Below are positions 32,866 through 41,479 of a stretch of 46,554 bases of DNA, in pieces (position 1 is the stretch's first letter; each line of letters opens with the position of its first letter). The DNA lies in NCBI GenBank assembly GCA_001465015.1, contig LNEO01000339.1, positions 1-46,554 of the forward strand. The letters run 5' to 3'. The notes below the pieces were generated by a model. That model was not told the DNA's origin and did no database searches. It saw nothing but the letters and a program-made list of their open reading frames with translations. Origin of the DNA: Deltaproteobacteria bacterium Ga0077539 (GTDB lineage: Bacteria > Myxococcota_A > Polyangia > Polyangiales > Ga0077539). A program made the translations under genes and the position numbers.

Positions 32866-33393
32866 ATGAAACAGTCCGTCGTTCACCGCGCGTGGGTCCT
32901 CGCTGTGGCGCTCGCTGTCTCGGGGTTTGGAGAAGGCGTCACCGCGCAGCAGTCGCTTCAGAGCGGCCGCGGTCAGGCCAACGCCGGCTCGGTTCGCCTG
33001 CGTCCGGGCTTCTCGCCGGATCCGCGCTCGGTCGCCGTCGTCGCGAGGGGCACCATCGACGCTCGTACGCTCAACCTCGGCGCGGGCTGCGTCGGATTCG
33101 TCACGCGAACGCCTGACTACATCGTCAACTTCGCAGGACCGACGCCGATGTTGCGTTTCTATGTGGTCGTTCCTGGTGCGGTGCCCGCGACGCCGACGGA
33201 CGCTACGCTGCTCGTCAACACTGCAGGTGGCGGGTGGAGCTGCAACGATGACAGCTACGGCGGGGCCAACCCGACCGTGACTGTTCAAAACGCGCCCCCC
33301 GGCCAGTACGACGTCTGGGTCGGCGCGTATCTCCAAGGAGCAAACGTGCGTGGTCGGCTCTTCGTGACGCAGCTCGAAACGAACCACCCATGA
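32866..33393 (+). CDS. small secreted protein, tandem paralogue 2
   Basis: Encodes 175 residues, the same length as paralogue 1; ATG at 32866 with GGAGAAAG 6 nt upstream. The signal peptide is MKQSVVHRAWVLAVALAVSGFGEGVTA-QQS. Landmarks are conserved in order: PGFSPDPRSVAVVARG, the identical block IDARTLNLGAGCVGFVTR, DYIVNF, LRFYVVVPGA, TLLVNTAGGGWSCNDDSYGGANP, GQYDVWVGAYLQG and RGRLFVTQLETNHP. Differences cluster in the N-terminal leader and in the strands around residues 85-105. It presumably arose by tandem duplication followed by divergence, and both copies look functional. It ends 85 bp from the convergent large lipoprotein. Confidence 0.85.
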   Translation: MKQSVVHRAWVLAVALAVSGFGEGVTAQQSLQSGRGQANAGSVRLRPGFSPDPRSVAVVARGTIDARTLNLGAGCVGFVTRTPDYIVNFAGPTPMLRFYVVVPGAVPATPTDATLLVNTAGGGWSCNDDSYGGANPTVTVQNAPPGQYDVWVGAYLQGANVRGRLFVTQLETNHP

Positions 33394-33478
33394 ACGGGTG
33401 GCAGGTCTTGGGCCCGCTGCGAAGAACACCGCGGGACGACGTTCGGTCCCCTGCGCGTGAAGACGCAACGCGCCCAGG

Positions 33479-35782
33479 TCACATGCCCGGAAAGCTCAGG
33501 ATCACGCGGCCAGGAAGGCCCCGATCCCCGCCTGTTCCACGGAGCGGGCTCGTCGCGTTGCCGGGTCCCGTCGAGGTGCCTGCGACCAACATGACGGACA
33601 TGCCCGAAACGTAGCCCGAACCTCCGCCGCCAGAGCTCGCGTCGCTGCTCGCTCCGGCGCCACCGCCGCCGCCGAAGTAGCCTCCTCCTCCGCCGCCGCC
33701 GCTGTCGTTGCGACTGCCGCCGACGCCGCCGCGCAGTGATGACCCTGCGGTGCCAGTGCCGCTCAGGGCGCCGCCGGAGGTTTGCGTGCCGCCGCCGCCG
33801 CCCGAACCTCCGCCAGTGCCTCCGTTCGTGCCGCCGCCGACCCCGCCGGGGCATCGACTGGACGCGGTGCTTCCTCCTCCTCCTCCGCCAGCGCCGGCGA
33901 TCGCCAACGGCGTCGTGCCGCGAAACACGCCCGAGTAGCCGCCGCCGCCACCGCCGGTCTGCCCGCTCGAGGTTCCGCCGCGGCCGCCTCCGCCGGGCGT
34001 GCCTCCGACGCCGCCTGCTCCCGACGGCTGGCCGTTGCCACCTGGGCTTCCCACGACCACGCGCAGCGTTTCACCGGGCGTGACGGTGACGACGGTCTCG
34101 ACGTAACCACCATAGCCGCCGCGACACGCGACTCCGCCGTTCGCCGTTCCTCCTGCGGCGCCCCAGGCGCGAATGCGCATCGTCGTCACCCCTGCAGGAA
34201 CAACGATCATCGAGTCCTGCGCGGTGGCGAGGGTCGTCTGGCACCTTCCCATTCCATCGCACGTTCCGCCGCCGTCGCAGGCGGTCCCCGCAGGAGCGTT
34301 GCCCGCGGCCATGCACACGACCGCTCCGGATCCGCACGCGACGCTGCCTGCCTCGCAGCGGTTGGGCCGCGCGCACGCCATGCCCGCGGTGCACGCGACG
34401 CAGCGACCCATCCCGTCGCACACGCCGCCAGGGCACATCGATCCCGCCGTCGTGTTGCCGGAGTTCGCGCACACCGCGGTGCCCGTCATGCACGAGATCG
34501 CCCCGGTGTTGCACGGGTTGCTCGGCGTGCACGTCGCGCCTGCCATGCACGCGCTGCAGCGACCCATTCCGTCGCAGACGCCGCCGGGGCACATCGATCC
34601 CATCGGCTGATTGCCGCTCGATGCGCAGACGGGCGTCCCAGACGCACACGAAATCATCCCGGTCGCGCACGGGTTGCTGGCGGCGCACGCCATGCCCGCC
34701 GTGCACGGGACGCACGCCCCCATCCCGTCGCACACGCCGCCGGCGCAGCTGCTGCCCGCGGCGCGCGGCGCGCCCTGCTGACACACGGGAGCGCCAGAGG
34801 CACACGAAATCATCCCGCTGCTGCATTCGTTGGCCGGCGTGCACGCGGTGCCGGCGACGCACGCCACGCAGGCGCCGCGACCGTCGCACACGCCCATAGC
34901 GCACGGGCTGCCCGCGGGCGCGCTCGCCTGCGCGACGCACGAAGGAGCGGTGCCGCCACACACGATCGAGCCTGCGCGGCACGGCTCGGGCGGCGTGCAA
35001 GAAGCGCCTTCGGTGCACGAGAAGCATCGACCCGCGGTGCTGCAGACAGAGCCCGTCGGGCACGCGCCGCACGAGCCCCCGCATCGATCGTCGCCGCACT
35101 CTCGACCGGTGCACATCGGTGCGCACGCACCCGCGTCCGCGCCGGTGTCGACGCCAGTGTCCGAGGCGACGTCCGAGGCGCTGTCGCGAGACGCGTCGGT
35201 GCGCAGGCCCCCGTCGGGGATCGGCATCACGTCGACGTTGGGCGTCGTGCACTGTCCGTCGTCGCCGCAGGTCTGCCCTCGCTCTTCACAGAACCGCGAG
35301 ATGGTGCACGGCACACTGTCGTCTGCGCAGCGCGCCGGAGGGCTCACCAACGCCGCGCAGGCCGCGGGGATGAACAGCCGCACGAACGACGGCGTCCGCG
35401 GAACGAATCGAAACCGCGCGGTCCGCTGCGCGATCGAGACCGGCTGCCCTGGCGCGGCGGGCGCGAGCTGCAACAGCGCCTCGAGAACGACGGGGCCGTC
35501 CTTCTCTCCAGTGCCCGCAAACACCGTAAATGACGCAGGAAAGCTGAAGTCATCCGCTCCCCCGGTCCGCGTCCACGCCCTCGGCTGCGCGCTCATCGAG
35601 CGCGTCGTGCCCGAGGACGCGACGACGCGCAGCGACAACACTCGCTCTCGGGCGTCGGTGTCGACGACGACGAGGACCGACGTCGAAGGAGTCGTGCACG
35701 AAGTGAGTCCGGTTGACGCCGTCGCTGCCAGCGCCGCAAAGAGCGCGTTGGCCAAAGCGCGGCCGCTTTGTTTGCTCACCAT
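33479..35782 (-). CDS. large Cys-rich and Gly-rich surface lipoprotein
   Basis: Encodes 767 residues from the ATG at 35782 (MVSKQSGRALANALFAALAA), with lipobox LTSC near residue 29. Residues to about 190 form a beta-rich domain (VLVVVDTDARERVLSLRVV, VRLFIPAACAALV). A Cys-rich stalk (about 190-545) consists of a CGDDRCGGSCGACPTGSVC unit and then at least five units of the form AGSxCxGGVCDGMGxCxxCxAGMACxxxNPCxTGxISCxSGTPVC. The last 220 residues start DSMIVVPAGVTTMRIRAWGAAGG and are extremely Gly-rich (GGGGGYSG, GGYFGGGGGAG), like the glycine-rich domain of ALK/LTK receptors and some bacterial adhesins. No catalytic motif is seen. Probably a cell-surface adhesion or sensing protein, by inference. 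Confidence 0.86.
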   Translation of the reverse strand: MVSKQSGRALANALFAALAATASTGLTSCTTPSTSVLVVVDTDARERVLSLRVVASSGTTRSMSAQPRAWTRTGGADDFSFPASFTVFAGTGEKDGPVVLEALLQLAPAAPGQPVSIAQRTARFRFVPRTPSFVRLFIPAACAALVSPPARCADDSVPCTISRFCEERGQTCGDDGQCTTPNVDVMPIPDGGLRTDASRDSASDVASDTGVDTGADAGACAPMCTGRECGDDRCGGSCGACPTGSVCSTAGRCFSCTEGASCTPPEPCRAGSIVCGGTAPSCVAQASAPAGSPCAMGVCDGRGACVACVAGTACTPANECSSGMISCASGAPVCQQGAPRAAGSSCAGGVCDGMGACVPCTAGMACAASNPCATGMISCASGTPVCASSGNQPMGSMCPGGVCDGMGRCSACMAGATCTPSNPCNTGAISCMTGTAVCANSGNTTAGSMCPGGVCDGMGRCVACTAGMACARPNRCEAGSVACGSGAVVCMAAGNAPAGTACDGGGTCDGMGRCQTTLATAQDSMIVVPAGVTTMRIRAWGAAGGTANGGVACRGGYGGYVETVVTVTPGETLRVVVGSPGGNGQPSGAGGVGGTPGGGGRGGTSSGQTGGGGGGYSGVFRGTTPLAIAGAGGGGGGSTASSRCPGGVGGGTNGGTGGGSGGGGGTQTSGGALSGTGTAGSSLRGGVGGSRNDSGGGGGGGYFGGGGGAGASSDASSGGGGSGYVSGMSVMLVAGTSTGPGNATSPLRGTGGDRGLPGRVILSFPGM

Positions 35783-35994
35783 CAAAGCGAATCGTATCAC
35801 TATAATTCCTGCGATTTACGAGGGAGCGAATCGTTCCGAGCGGGAGCGTCCCGATGGAGGACACGAAGGGGACCGGTTTGTCGCGTGTCGCGTTCGGTTC
35901 GGGACCGCCGACGGCCCCAGAGCCGTTTGATCGAATTTCCCGCCGCGGAGAGCTTCGACTTCGGGACGGGCGCATGTCGAGTGATACTCGCCGC
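35783..35994. promoter_or_regulatory. divergent promoter region between two large lipoprotein genes
   Basis: The start of this 212-bp gap is unusually AT-rich for the window. A perfect TATAAT lies at 35801-35806, and on the other strand the overlapping hexamer TATAGT (35804-35799) is placed about 17 bp before the minus-strand start. No convincing -35 box is visible at 16-18 bp for either, so the assignment to sigma-70-type promoters is tentative. Confidence 0.35.
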
Positions 35995-38415
35995 ATGCGG
36001 TTTTCTCTCGGTTCTCTGGCGGTCGTCGCGCTCGCCTCGAGCGCTTGCTCCGAGGCTCCCGTCGCTCCTGCGGACAGCGGGCGTTCGGACGGTGCGGGCT
36101 CGATGGATGGTGGTCTCGACGGGTTCGGCGCTGGCGACGGTGCGGTCGGCGACGCCGCGACGATCGATGGCTCGATGAGCGACGGGGCGGGCGGGGAGGG
36201 GGGCGTCGGACCTCTGTGCGCGACGCCCGAGGCGTGCGAGGGTGACACGCGTTGCGTGATGGGGCGTTGCGTGCCGTGGGGTGAAGGATCGAGCGACACG
36301 ATGTGCTCGACCGAGCTTCGGCCGGGGGTCTTCGCGCCCACGGTGCAGTGCGAGTTCAAGACCGCGCCGATGGGCGACATGTTTCCCAACCACACGCATG
36401 TGTTCGGCGCGGTGGTCGTGGGCGATCTCGCGCCTCGGACACGGGATCCTGACAGCGGTCCGCGCCCGTCGATCGTCGCGATCTTCGATCCTGGGACGCA
36501 CATGGATCCCGTCTCTCAGACAGGGGTCATCCGCGTGCTGGACGGGCGCACGTGTGCGTTGCAAGCGACGCTCGGCGAGCAGCGCGTGATCGCCTCGAGC
36601 TCTCCTGCGATCGCGGACCTCGACAACGATGGCCTCGTCGAGATCATCGCGATCAAAGCGGGCGGCGGGCTCGTCGCGTACACGCAGAGCGCTCCGGGGA
36701 CGTGGAGGATCTATTGGCGCTCGAACAACATGGGGATGCCCTACGAGGTCTCGGGCGGCTGGTGGACTTCGCCGACGGTGATCGACCTGGATGACGACGG
36801 GTTTCCCGAGGTTCTTCGCAATGGAATCGTCTTCGACGGACGCACCGGCGCGCTCATCGGCGGCGCGGCGGCGTCCGCGGGGCTGGCCTCGTACGACCCG
36901 CGCGGATTGGGAGGGCTCGGAGCGCACACGGTCGTGCTCGACGTCGACGAAGACGGCGAGGTCGAATTGGTCGACGGCAACCGCGTGTTTCAATGGAACC
37001 GCGCGATGCGCAACTGGGTGCCCGAGACCTATCGCCCAGCGAGCGGCGCGGTCGGGCACGTCGCCGTCGGAAACATGGGCGCCTTCACGAGCATGCGCTT
37101 CATGGACGACGCGATCCCCGAGGTGGTGGTGGTCTCGAACGGCGCGGCGCGCATCGAGACGCTCGAAGGTCGCGTGGTGTTCGGCCCCGTGTCGATCCCC
37201 GGCGGATTCGGCGGACCGCCCACGATCGCGGACTTCGACGGCGACGGGCTGGCCGAGTTCGCGAGCGCAGGCGGAACGCAATACATGGTCTTCGATCCGG
37301 ACTGCACTGCGTCGCCGCGACCCGGCGGCGACTGCATCACCGGAACGACCAACGGCGTCTTGTGGACGCGGCCCTCGCAGGACTCATCGAGCGCCGTAAC
37401 GGGGAGCACGTCCTTCGACTTCGAAGGCGACGGGCGCGTCGAGGCCGTCTACGCCGACGAGTGCTTCTTGCGCGTCTACGAGGGTCGCAGCGGAAACGTC
37501 CTGTACTCCGCGCCGCACGCGTCGTGCACCTGGTACGAAAACCCGATCGTGGCCGACGTCGACGGCGACTTTCGCGCAGAGATCGTGATGGGATCCAACC
37601 ACCTGTGCGGCACGATCGGCGTGGGCCGCGCGTGCGCCGGGCTCGGGCCGCGCAACACCGACCCGTTGTTTCCGGGCTTGCGGTGCAGGGCCAACGACGA
37701 CTGCACCTCGGGCTCGTGCGTCGAGGGCCTCTGTCGCTGCACGATGGACGCGCAGTGCTGCGCGGGCGGCGGGGCCACTTGTGATTTCGTGTGCGCGGCT
37801 CCTCCCATGGGCACGCCGGGGATGGGCAACACCTGTCGCGCCTCGCGCGAGCGCGGGCCCAACGGCGTCCGCGTGTTCAGCGACGTGATGGACCGTTGGG
37901 TCGGCTCGCGCCCGGTGTGGAACCAGCACGCCTATCACGTCACCAACATCGAAGATAACCTCCGCGTCGCGCGCACGAGCATGGCGCGCCGAGGCTGGCG
38001 TACGGCGGGGCTCAACAACTTTCGAACCAACGTCCAGGGCCGCGCAGGGATGATCGGCGTGGCCGACGCGACCGCGCAGGGGGCGTCGTGGTCGTGCGAG
38101 GCGGACAACACGGCGATCCTTCGAGCGCGCGTGTGCAACCGCGGCGCCGCGCCCATCAGCGACACGGTGTCGGTGGGCTTCTACAACGGTGAGCCCGGGG
38201 CGATGAGCACCATGCGACTGTGCGCGGCGCCGCTGGGGCGAACGCTGAACCCAGGCGCGTGCGCAGAGGTGACCTGCCGCTGGCCGGGAGCCGGGATGAC
38301 CGCGATGCCCGTGGACGTGCGCGTGCGCGTCGACGACGACAACGCCGTGCGCGAGTGCCGCGAGCAGAACAACCGCGCGGTGATCAGCCGCGTGGTGTGC
38401 CCGATGATCGGCTGA
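35995..38415 (+). CDS. FG-GAP/VCBS-repeat lipoprotein with C-terminal CARDB-like domain
   Basis: Encodes 806 residues from the ATG at 35995 (MRFSLGSLAVVALASSAC, lipobox SSAC); an ATG at 35974 would add seven residues. An Asp/Gly-rich linker is followed by a Cys motif CEGDTRCVMGRC. The body has repeats of the integrin-like FG-GAP/VCBS type with Ca-binding signatures: PAIADLDNDGLVEI, TVIDLDDDGFPEV, HTVVLDVDEDGEVELV, TIADFDGDGLAEF, DFEGDGRVEAV and PIVADVDGDFRAEI. These imply a beta-propeller. Near residue 570 there is an EGF-like Cys cluster (CRANDDCTSGSCVEGLCRC). The C-terminal 130 residues look like a CARDB adhesion domain (LRARVCNRGAAPIS, DVRVRVDDDNAVRECREQNN). Surface-exposed and probably Ca-dependent; ligand unknown. 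Confidence 0.87.
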   Translation: MRFSLGSLAVVALASSACSEAPVAPADSGRSDGAGSMDGGLDGFGAGDGAVGDAATIDGSMSDGAGGEGGVGPLCATPEACEGDTRCVMGRCVPWGEGSSDTMCSTELRPGVFAPTVQCEFKTAPMGDMFPNHTHVFGAVVVGDLAPRTRDPDSGPRPSIVAIFDPGTHMDPVSQTGVIRVLDGRTCALQATLGEQRVIASSSPAIADLDNDGLVEIIAIKAGGGLVAYTQSAPGTWRIYWRSNNMGMPYEVSGGWWTSPTVIDLDDDGFPEVLRNGIVFDGRTGALIGGAAASAGLASYDPRGLGGLGAHTVVLDVDEDGEVELVDGNRVFQWNRAMRNWVPETYRPASGAVGHVAVGNMGAFTSMRFMDDAIPEVVVVSNGAARIETLEGRVVFGPVSIPGGFGGPPTIADFDGDGLAEFASAGGTQYMVFDPDCTASPRPGGDCITGTTNGVLWTRPSQDSSSAVTGSTSFDFEGDGRVEAVYADECFLRVYEGRSGNVLYSAPHASCTWYENPIVADVDGDFRAEIVMGSNHLCGTIGVGRACAGLGPRNTDPLFPGLRCRANDDCTSGSCVEGLCRCTMDAQCCAGGGATCDFVCAAPPMGTPGMGNTCRASRERGPNGVRVFSDVMDRWVGSRPVWNQHAYHVTNIEDNLRVARTSMARRGWRTAGLNNFRTNVQGRAGMIGVADATAQGASWSCEADNTAILRARVCNRGAAPISDTVSVGFYNGEPGAMSTMRLCAAPLGRTLNPGACAEVTCRWPGAGMTAMPVDVRVRVDDDNAVRECREQNNRAVISRVVCPMIG

Positions 38416-38468
38416 CAATCGGGCGGGAGTTGAATACTGGTGCGGTGTGGACGGCCTCGATCGCTCGC

Positions 38469-39391
38469 TCATCCGATGCCGTTCTGCTGCGCTCCCTCGC
38501 CGCTGACCCAGCGATGGCATGCGTCGACTGCTTCGCGTGCGATGCTGGTCGCTTCGATCAGCGCTCGTTCGTCCTCTGCGAGCCGCAAGAGCGCGGGCAA
38601 TAGCTTTGCGATGGCGGACGTCTTGGCGCACGCGTCGAGCGCCGTTCTCGCGAAGAGTTCGGCGTCTTCGCGGCGGCCATCGCGGACGAGCGCCTCGACG
38701 AGGGGCCGCGCGGCGGACTCGCCACCGCGCGCGTAGTCGAACTCGACGGAGGCAGCGAGCGCCGCGTCGATCTGCCCGAGCGCGACGTGCGCAACGACGC
38801 GCTCGGCCGCGAATCTGCTGCGCCGGGTGATCTTCGCGCGAACGTCAGCGTTGTCGTCCAACGGACCGGTGACCTCGGCGAGGAGCGCTGCGGCCTGCTC
38901 GCGCGCTCCTCGAAGGGCGAGCGCGGTGGCGTGTCGCAAGAGAGCGGCCGCGCACTTGTTGCTCAGCGGGTTGTGTCGATACGGATGCGCAGCGCTCGGC
39001 GGTTGTGCAAATCCTCTCCACGCCGAGCGCCTGGCCTCGAGGGCCGCGTCGTCGAGCGGCGCGACGGTTCGTTCGTCGAGCATGGGATCGAGCGAGAGCG
39101 CGCGTTGCTCGAGCGTCGAACGAACGGTGTCTTCGGTGCACGCTCGAACGGCCTCGAGCGCGGGAGCCGCTCGCGCCAGAGCGCTTGTGCGCAGTCAGCG
39201 AGGGCCGTCGCTCGGTCGTGTGGCGCCGCGCCGCGGGCGAGCTCGATGGCGAGCCGAGGCTCTCTCTCGCACTCGACGAGCGCGTCGACGAAGGGTGCAG
39301 GGAGCGCTGCGGCGAGCTCCGCGCGAAGCGCTGTAGAGAGCCGCTCGGACCACAGTGTGACGAGGCGATTGGCGGTCGTTTCAGCGGTCAT
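38469..39391 (-). pseudogene. helical-repeat protein gene interrupted by a frameshift
   Basis: From the ATG at 39391 (overlapping the upstream epimerase TGA) the frame reads MTAETTANRLVTLWSERL, DALVECEREPRLAIELARG, ATALADCAQ, then turns into Arg/Ser/Pro-rich sequence. From about 39190 down, the -1 frame becomes coding-like: LARAAPALEAVRACTEDTV, LEQRALSLDPMLDER, AHPYRHNPLSNKCAAALLRHATALAL and a helical TPR-like stretch to the stop at 38469. A single base missing near 39165-39195 would restore one protein of about 307 residues. Either the gene is inactivated or the assembly has an error. No enzyme motif is visible. It is convergent with the FG-GAP gene. Confidence 0.65.
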
Positions 39392-40422
39392 GACCGTGGG
39401 CGAACGCTCGTCAGCCGCGAGGCGAGGGCCAGCTCGGCGGGGCGGTGCGCGTAGCCCTCGTGCGAGTGCGGAGGGCGTCCTGCGGCCTCGTGGCCGAGAT
39501 GCGCGCGGACGACGGACGGCAGCCACACGTCCTCGTCGGTGAGGTGGAGACCGAAGCGTTCGATCGCCGTCGTCGGATCGGGCCGCGAAAAGTACCGCCC
39601 CCAAAAGGGAACGAAGCCTCGCGGAATCCCGGCCTGATCGAGCGCCTCGCCCGCGACGGGCACCCACTCGGGCGTCCGTCCTGTGCACGCGGCCACGCGC
39701 TCGACGAACGACCGCAGCGTGCACTCGTTGGGCTGCGCGATGTTGAGCGCGGCGACTCCCTCCCAGGACGCGCGCTCGCCGAGCGTCGCGATCGCGTTGG
39801 CGATGTCCTTTGCGTACGCAAATCGCAGCCGCTGCTCGCCGTTGTCCGGCAACAGCACCGGGCCTCCGTCGAGGATCCTCTCGATCCACGCCCACAGCCG
39901 CTGAGTGCTCGTCGCGTCGGCCTCGCCGTGCACGACCGGGACGCGCAGCGCCATCGCCTCGATCCCGCGCTTCGCGGCTTCGCGACGGAGCGCGGCCTCG
40001 GCCTCGCGCTTGGCGACTCCGTACTTCCAATTGTGCCAGGCGCGCGTGTCCGGCTCGGGCTCGGCGATCACCGGCGCGTCGAAGTCCCCTTCGCGATAGG
40101 GCGGGGGGCGATCGGTCACGAGGTACACCTGCCCGGTCGAGATCATCACGACGCGGCCGGGAGCGAACCCTCGAATCGCGAAGAGCTGCGAGACCTGCGC
40201 GCCGTCGTACGCGAGGAGATCGACGGTCAAATCGAAGCTCCGCCCTTCGAGCGCGCGAGAGAGCGCCGCGGCGTCGTGTCGATCCGCGTTGAATACATGG
40301 GTGCCATAGGCGGCCTCCCGCGTCCCGCGCGACAGCACGGTGACATCGTGTCCTCGCGAGGCGAGGGCCTCGCACACGGGGCGTCCGATGAGCCCGGTTC
40401 CGCCGAGCACGAGCGTCTTCAT
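39388..40422 (-). CDS. NAD(P)-dependent epimerase/dehydratase family protein (extended SDR)
   Basis: Encodes 344 residues from the ATG at 40422 (a GTG one codon upstream is less likely). The Rossmann motif is LVLGGTGLIGRPV at the N-terminus, followed by VTVLSRG; the catalytic set is STG(QVY) and the YxxxK motif YGVAK. Later segments (VPVVHGEADA, RFAYAKDIANAI, LNIAQPNECTLRSFVERVA, WVPVAGEAL) are typical of the extended SDR/isomerase branch that acts on NDP-sugars or as mRNA-binding chloroplast-like relatives. The substrate cannot be told. The TGA overlaps the start of the frameshifted helical gene (ATGA). Upstream, 27 bp separates it from the AraC-family gene on the same strand. Confidence 0.88.
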   Translation of the reverse strand: MKTLVLGGTGLIGRPVCEALASRGHDVTVLSRGTREAAYGTHVFNADRHDAAALSRALEGRSFDLTVDLLAYDGAQVSQLFAIRGFAPGRVVMISTGQVYLVTDRPPPYREGDFDAPVIAEPEPDTRAWHNWKYGVAKREAEAALRREAAKRGIEAMALRVPVVHGEADATSTQRLWAWIERILDGGPVLLPDNGEQRLRFAYAKDIANAIATLGERASWEGVAALNIAQPNECTLRSFVERVAACTGRTPEWVPVAGEALDQAGIPRGFVPFWGRYFSRPDPTTAIERFGLHLTDEDVWLPSVVRAHLGHEAAGRPPHSHEGYAHRPAELALASRLTSVRPRS

Positions 40423-40449
40423 CACGGCGTCGATCGTACCGCGGAGCCC

Positions 40450-41448
40450 CTACTGTTGCTCTGCTTGTCGCACGCGCTCGGGCGTCTCGCCGGTCCATCC
40501 GTGAAACGCTCTGAAGAACGAGCTCGGCTCCGAGAATCCCAGCAAGAACGCGATCTCGCTCGCCGAGTAGCTCGTCCGTTGCAGGTAGTGAAGCGCGAGG
40601 TCCTTGCGGGTCGCGTCGAGGATGTCTTGAAAAGAGGTGCCCTCTTCGCCGAGCCGTCGCTGCAGGGTCCTCGTGCTCGACGCGAGCTTCTGCGCCGCGT
40701 CCGCGAGGGACGTTCGCCCAGCGGGGATGAGCTCGAGGAGCGCAGATCGAACGCGCTCTCGGGTCGAGGCGCGATCATCGAGGTCCGCGAGCCTTCTCCG
40801 CAGCTCGGGCTCGAAGACCGCCCAGAGCGCCTCGTTGACCGTGAGAAACGGCTGCTCGGCGTCGCTTCGCGCGATGGTGAGCCGGTGCGCAGCTCCGCGC
40901 TCGACGGAGACTCCGAAGAAGGCTCGCAGCTCTTTGGGCAGAGGCGCGCTCTTGTCGGCGAGGGTGACTTGCGTGGCGCGGATGGGGTCGCGCGTTCCGA
41001 TGCGGGCGAGGCGAAGCAAGAACGCGAGCTCACACAGGACGAGCCCTGGTGGTGGAGGCTCGGCGCCGTCGATCCATCGCAGCTCGAGGGCGAACGAGCG
41101 ATCGTCGGCGGTCACCGAGAGCTTCATCGGCCCGATCAAGCGCTTGTACGTTGCGACGCGGGCGGCGGCTTCGACGAAGTTGTTGCTGCACAGCGCGGCG
41201 AACAGCGGCGGTTGAAAGGCCTCGACGGGATATCTCTCGACGATGTGCACGGGCAGCAGCGGGTCTTTGGTGAGCGCCTCGAGCGCGCGATAGAGCGCGA
41301 AGTACTCGCTGCAAGACAGCGTCTGCGATCGTCGCGCGATCAGGTCCCCTGGGAGGCCGGCGACCATGAGCGCGTCGGTCCACGAGACGCCGAGGTCTCG
41401 CCAGAGGGCGCGCCAGCCGGGGTCGATGGCGTAGTCGTTGCTGGACAT
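40450..41448 (-). CDS. AraC family transcriptional regulator (arabinose-binding-like N-domain)
   Basis: Encodes 332 residues from the ATG at 41448 (MSSNDYAIDPGW); an ATG at 41499 would add 17 Arg/Pro-rich residues and overlap the upstream stop. The N-terminal 220 residues match the OruR/ArgR-like arabinose-binding domain: LPGDLIARRSQTLSCSEYFALYRALEAL, NFVEAAARVATYKRLIGPMKLSV and the PLPKELRAFFGVSVERGAAHRLTIAR segment. The last ~95 residues are the two-helix-turn-helix AraC domain: SLADAAQKLASSTRTLQRRL, SFQDILDATRKDLALHYL, ASEIAFLLGFSEPSSFFRAFHGWTG. Genes of this type usually regulate a neighbouring dehydrogenase or lipid gene; the SDR directly upstream is the obvious candidate, by inference. 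Confidence 0.92.
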   Translation of the reverse strand: MSSNDYAIDPGWRALWRDLGVSWTDALMVAGLPGDLIARRSQTLSCSEYFALYRALEALTKDPLLPVHIVERYPVEAFQPPLFAALCSNNFVEAAARVATYKRLIGPMKLSVTADDRSFALELRWIDGAEPPPPGLVLCELAFLLRLARIGTRDPIRATQVTLADKSAPLPKELRAFFGVSVERGAAHRLTIARSDAEQPFLTVNEALWAVFEPELRRRLADLDDRASTRERVRSALLELIPAGRTSLADAAQKLASSTRTLQRRLGEEGTSFQDILDATRKDLALHYLQRTSYSASEIAFLLGFSEPSSFFRAFHGWTGETPERVRQAEQQ

Positions 41449-41479
41449 CGGGTCGGGGGGGCGCGTCGCTGTCTGCCGG

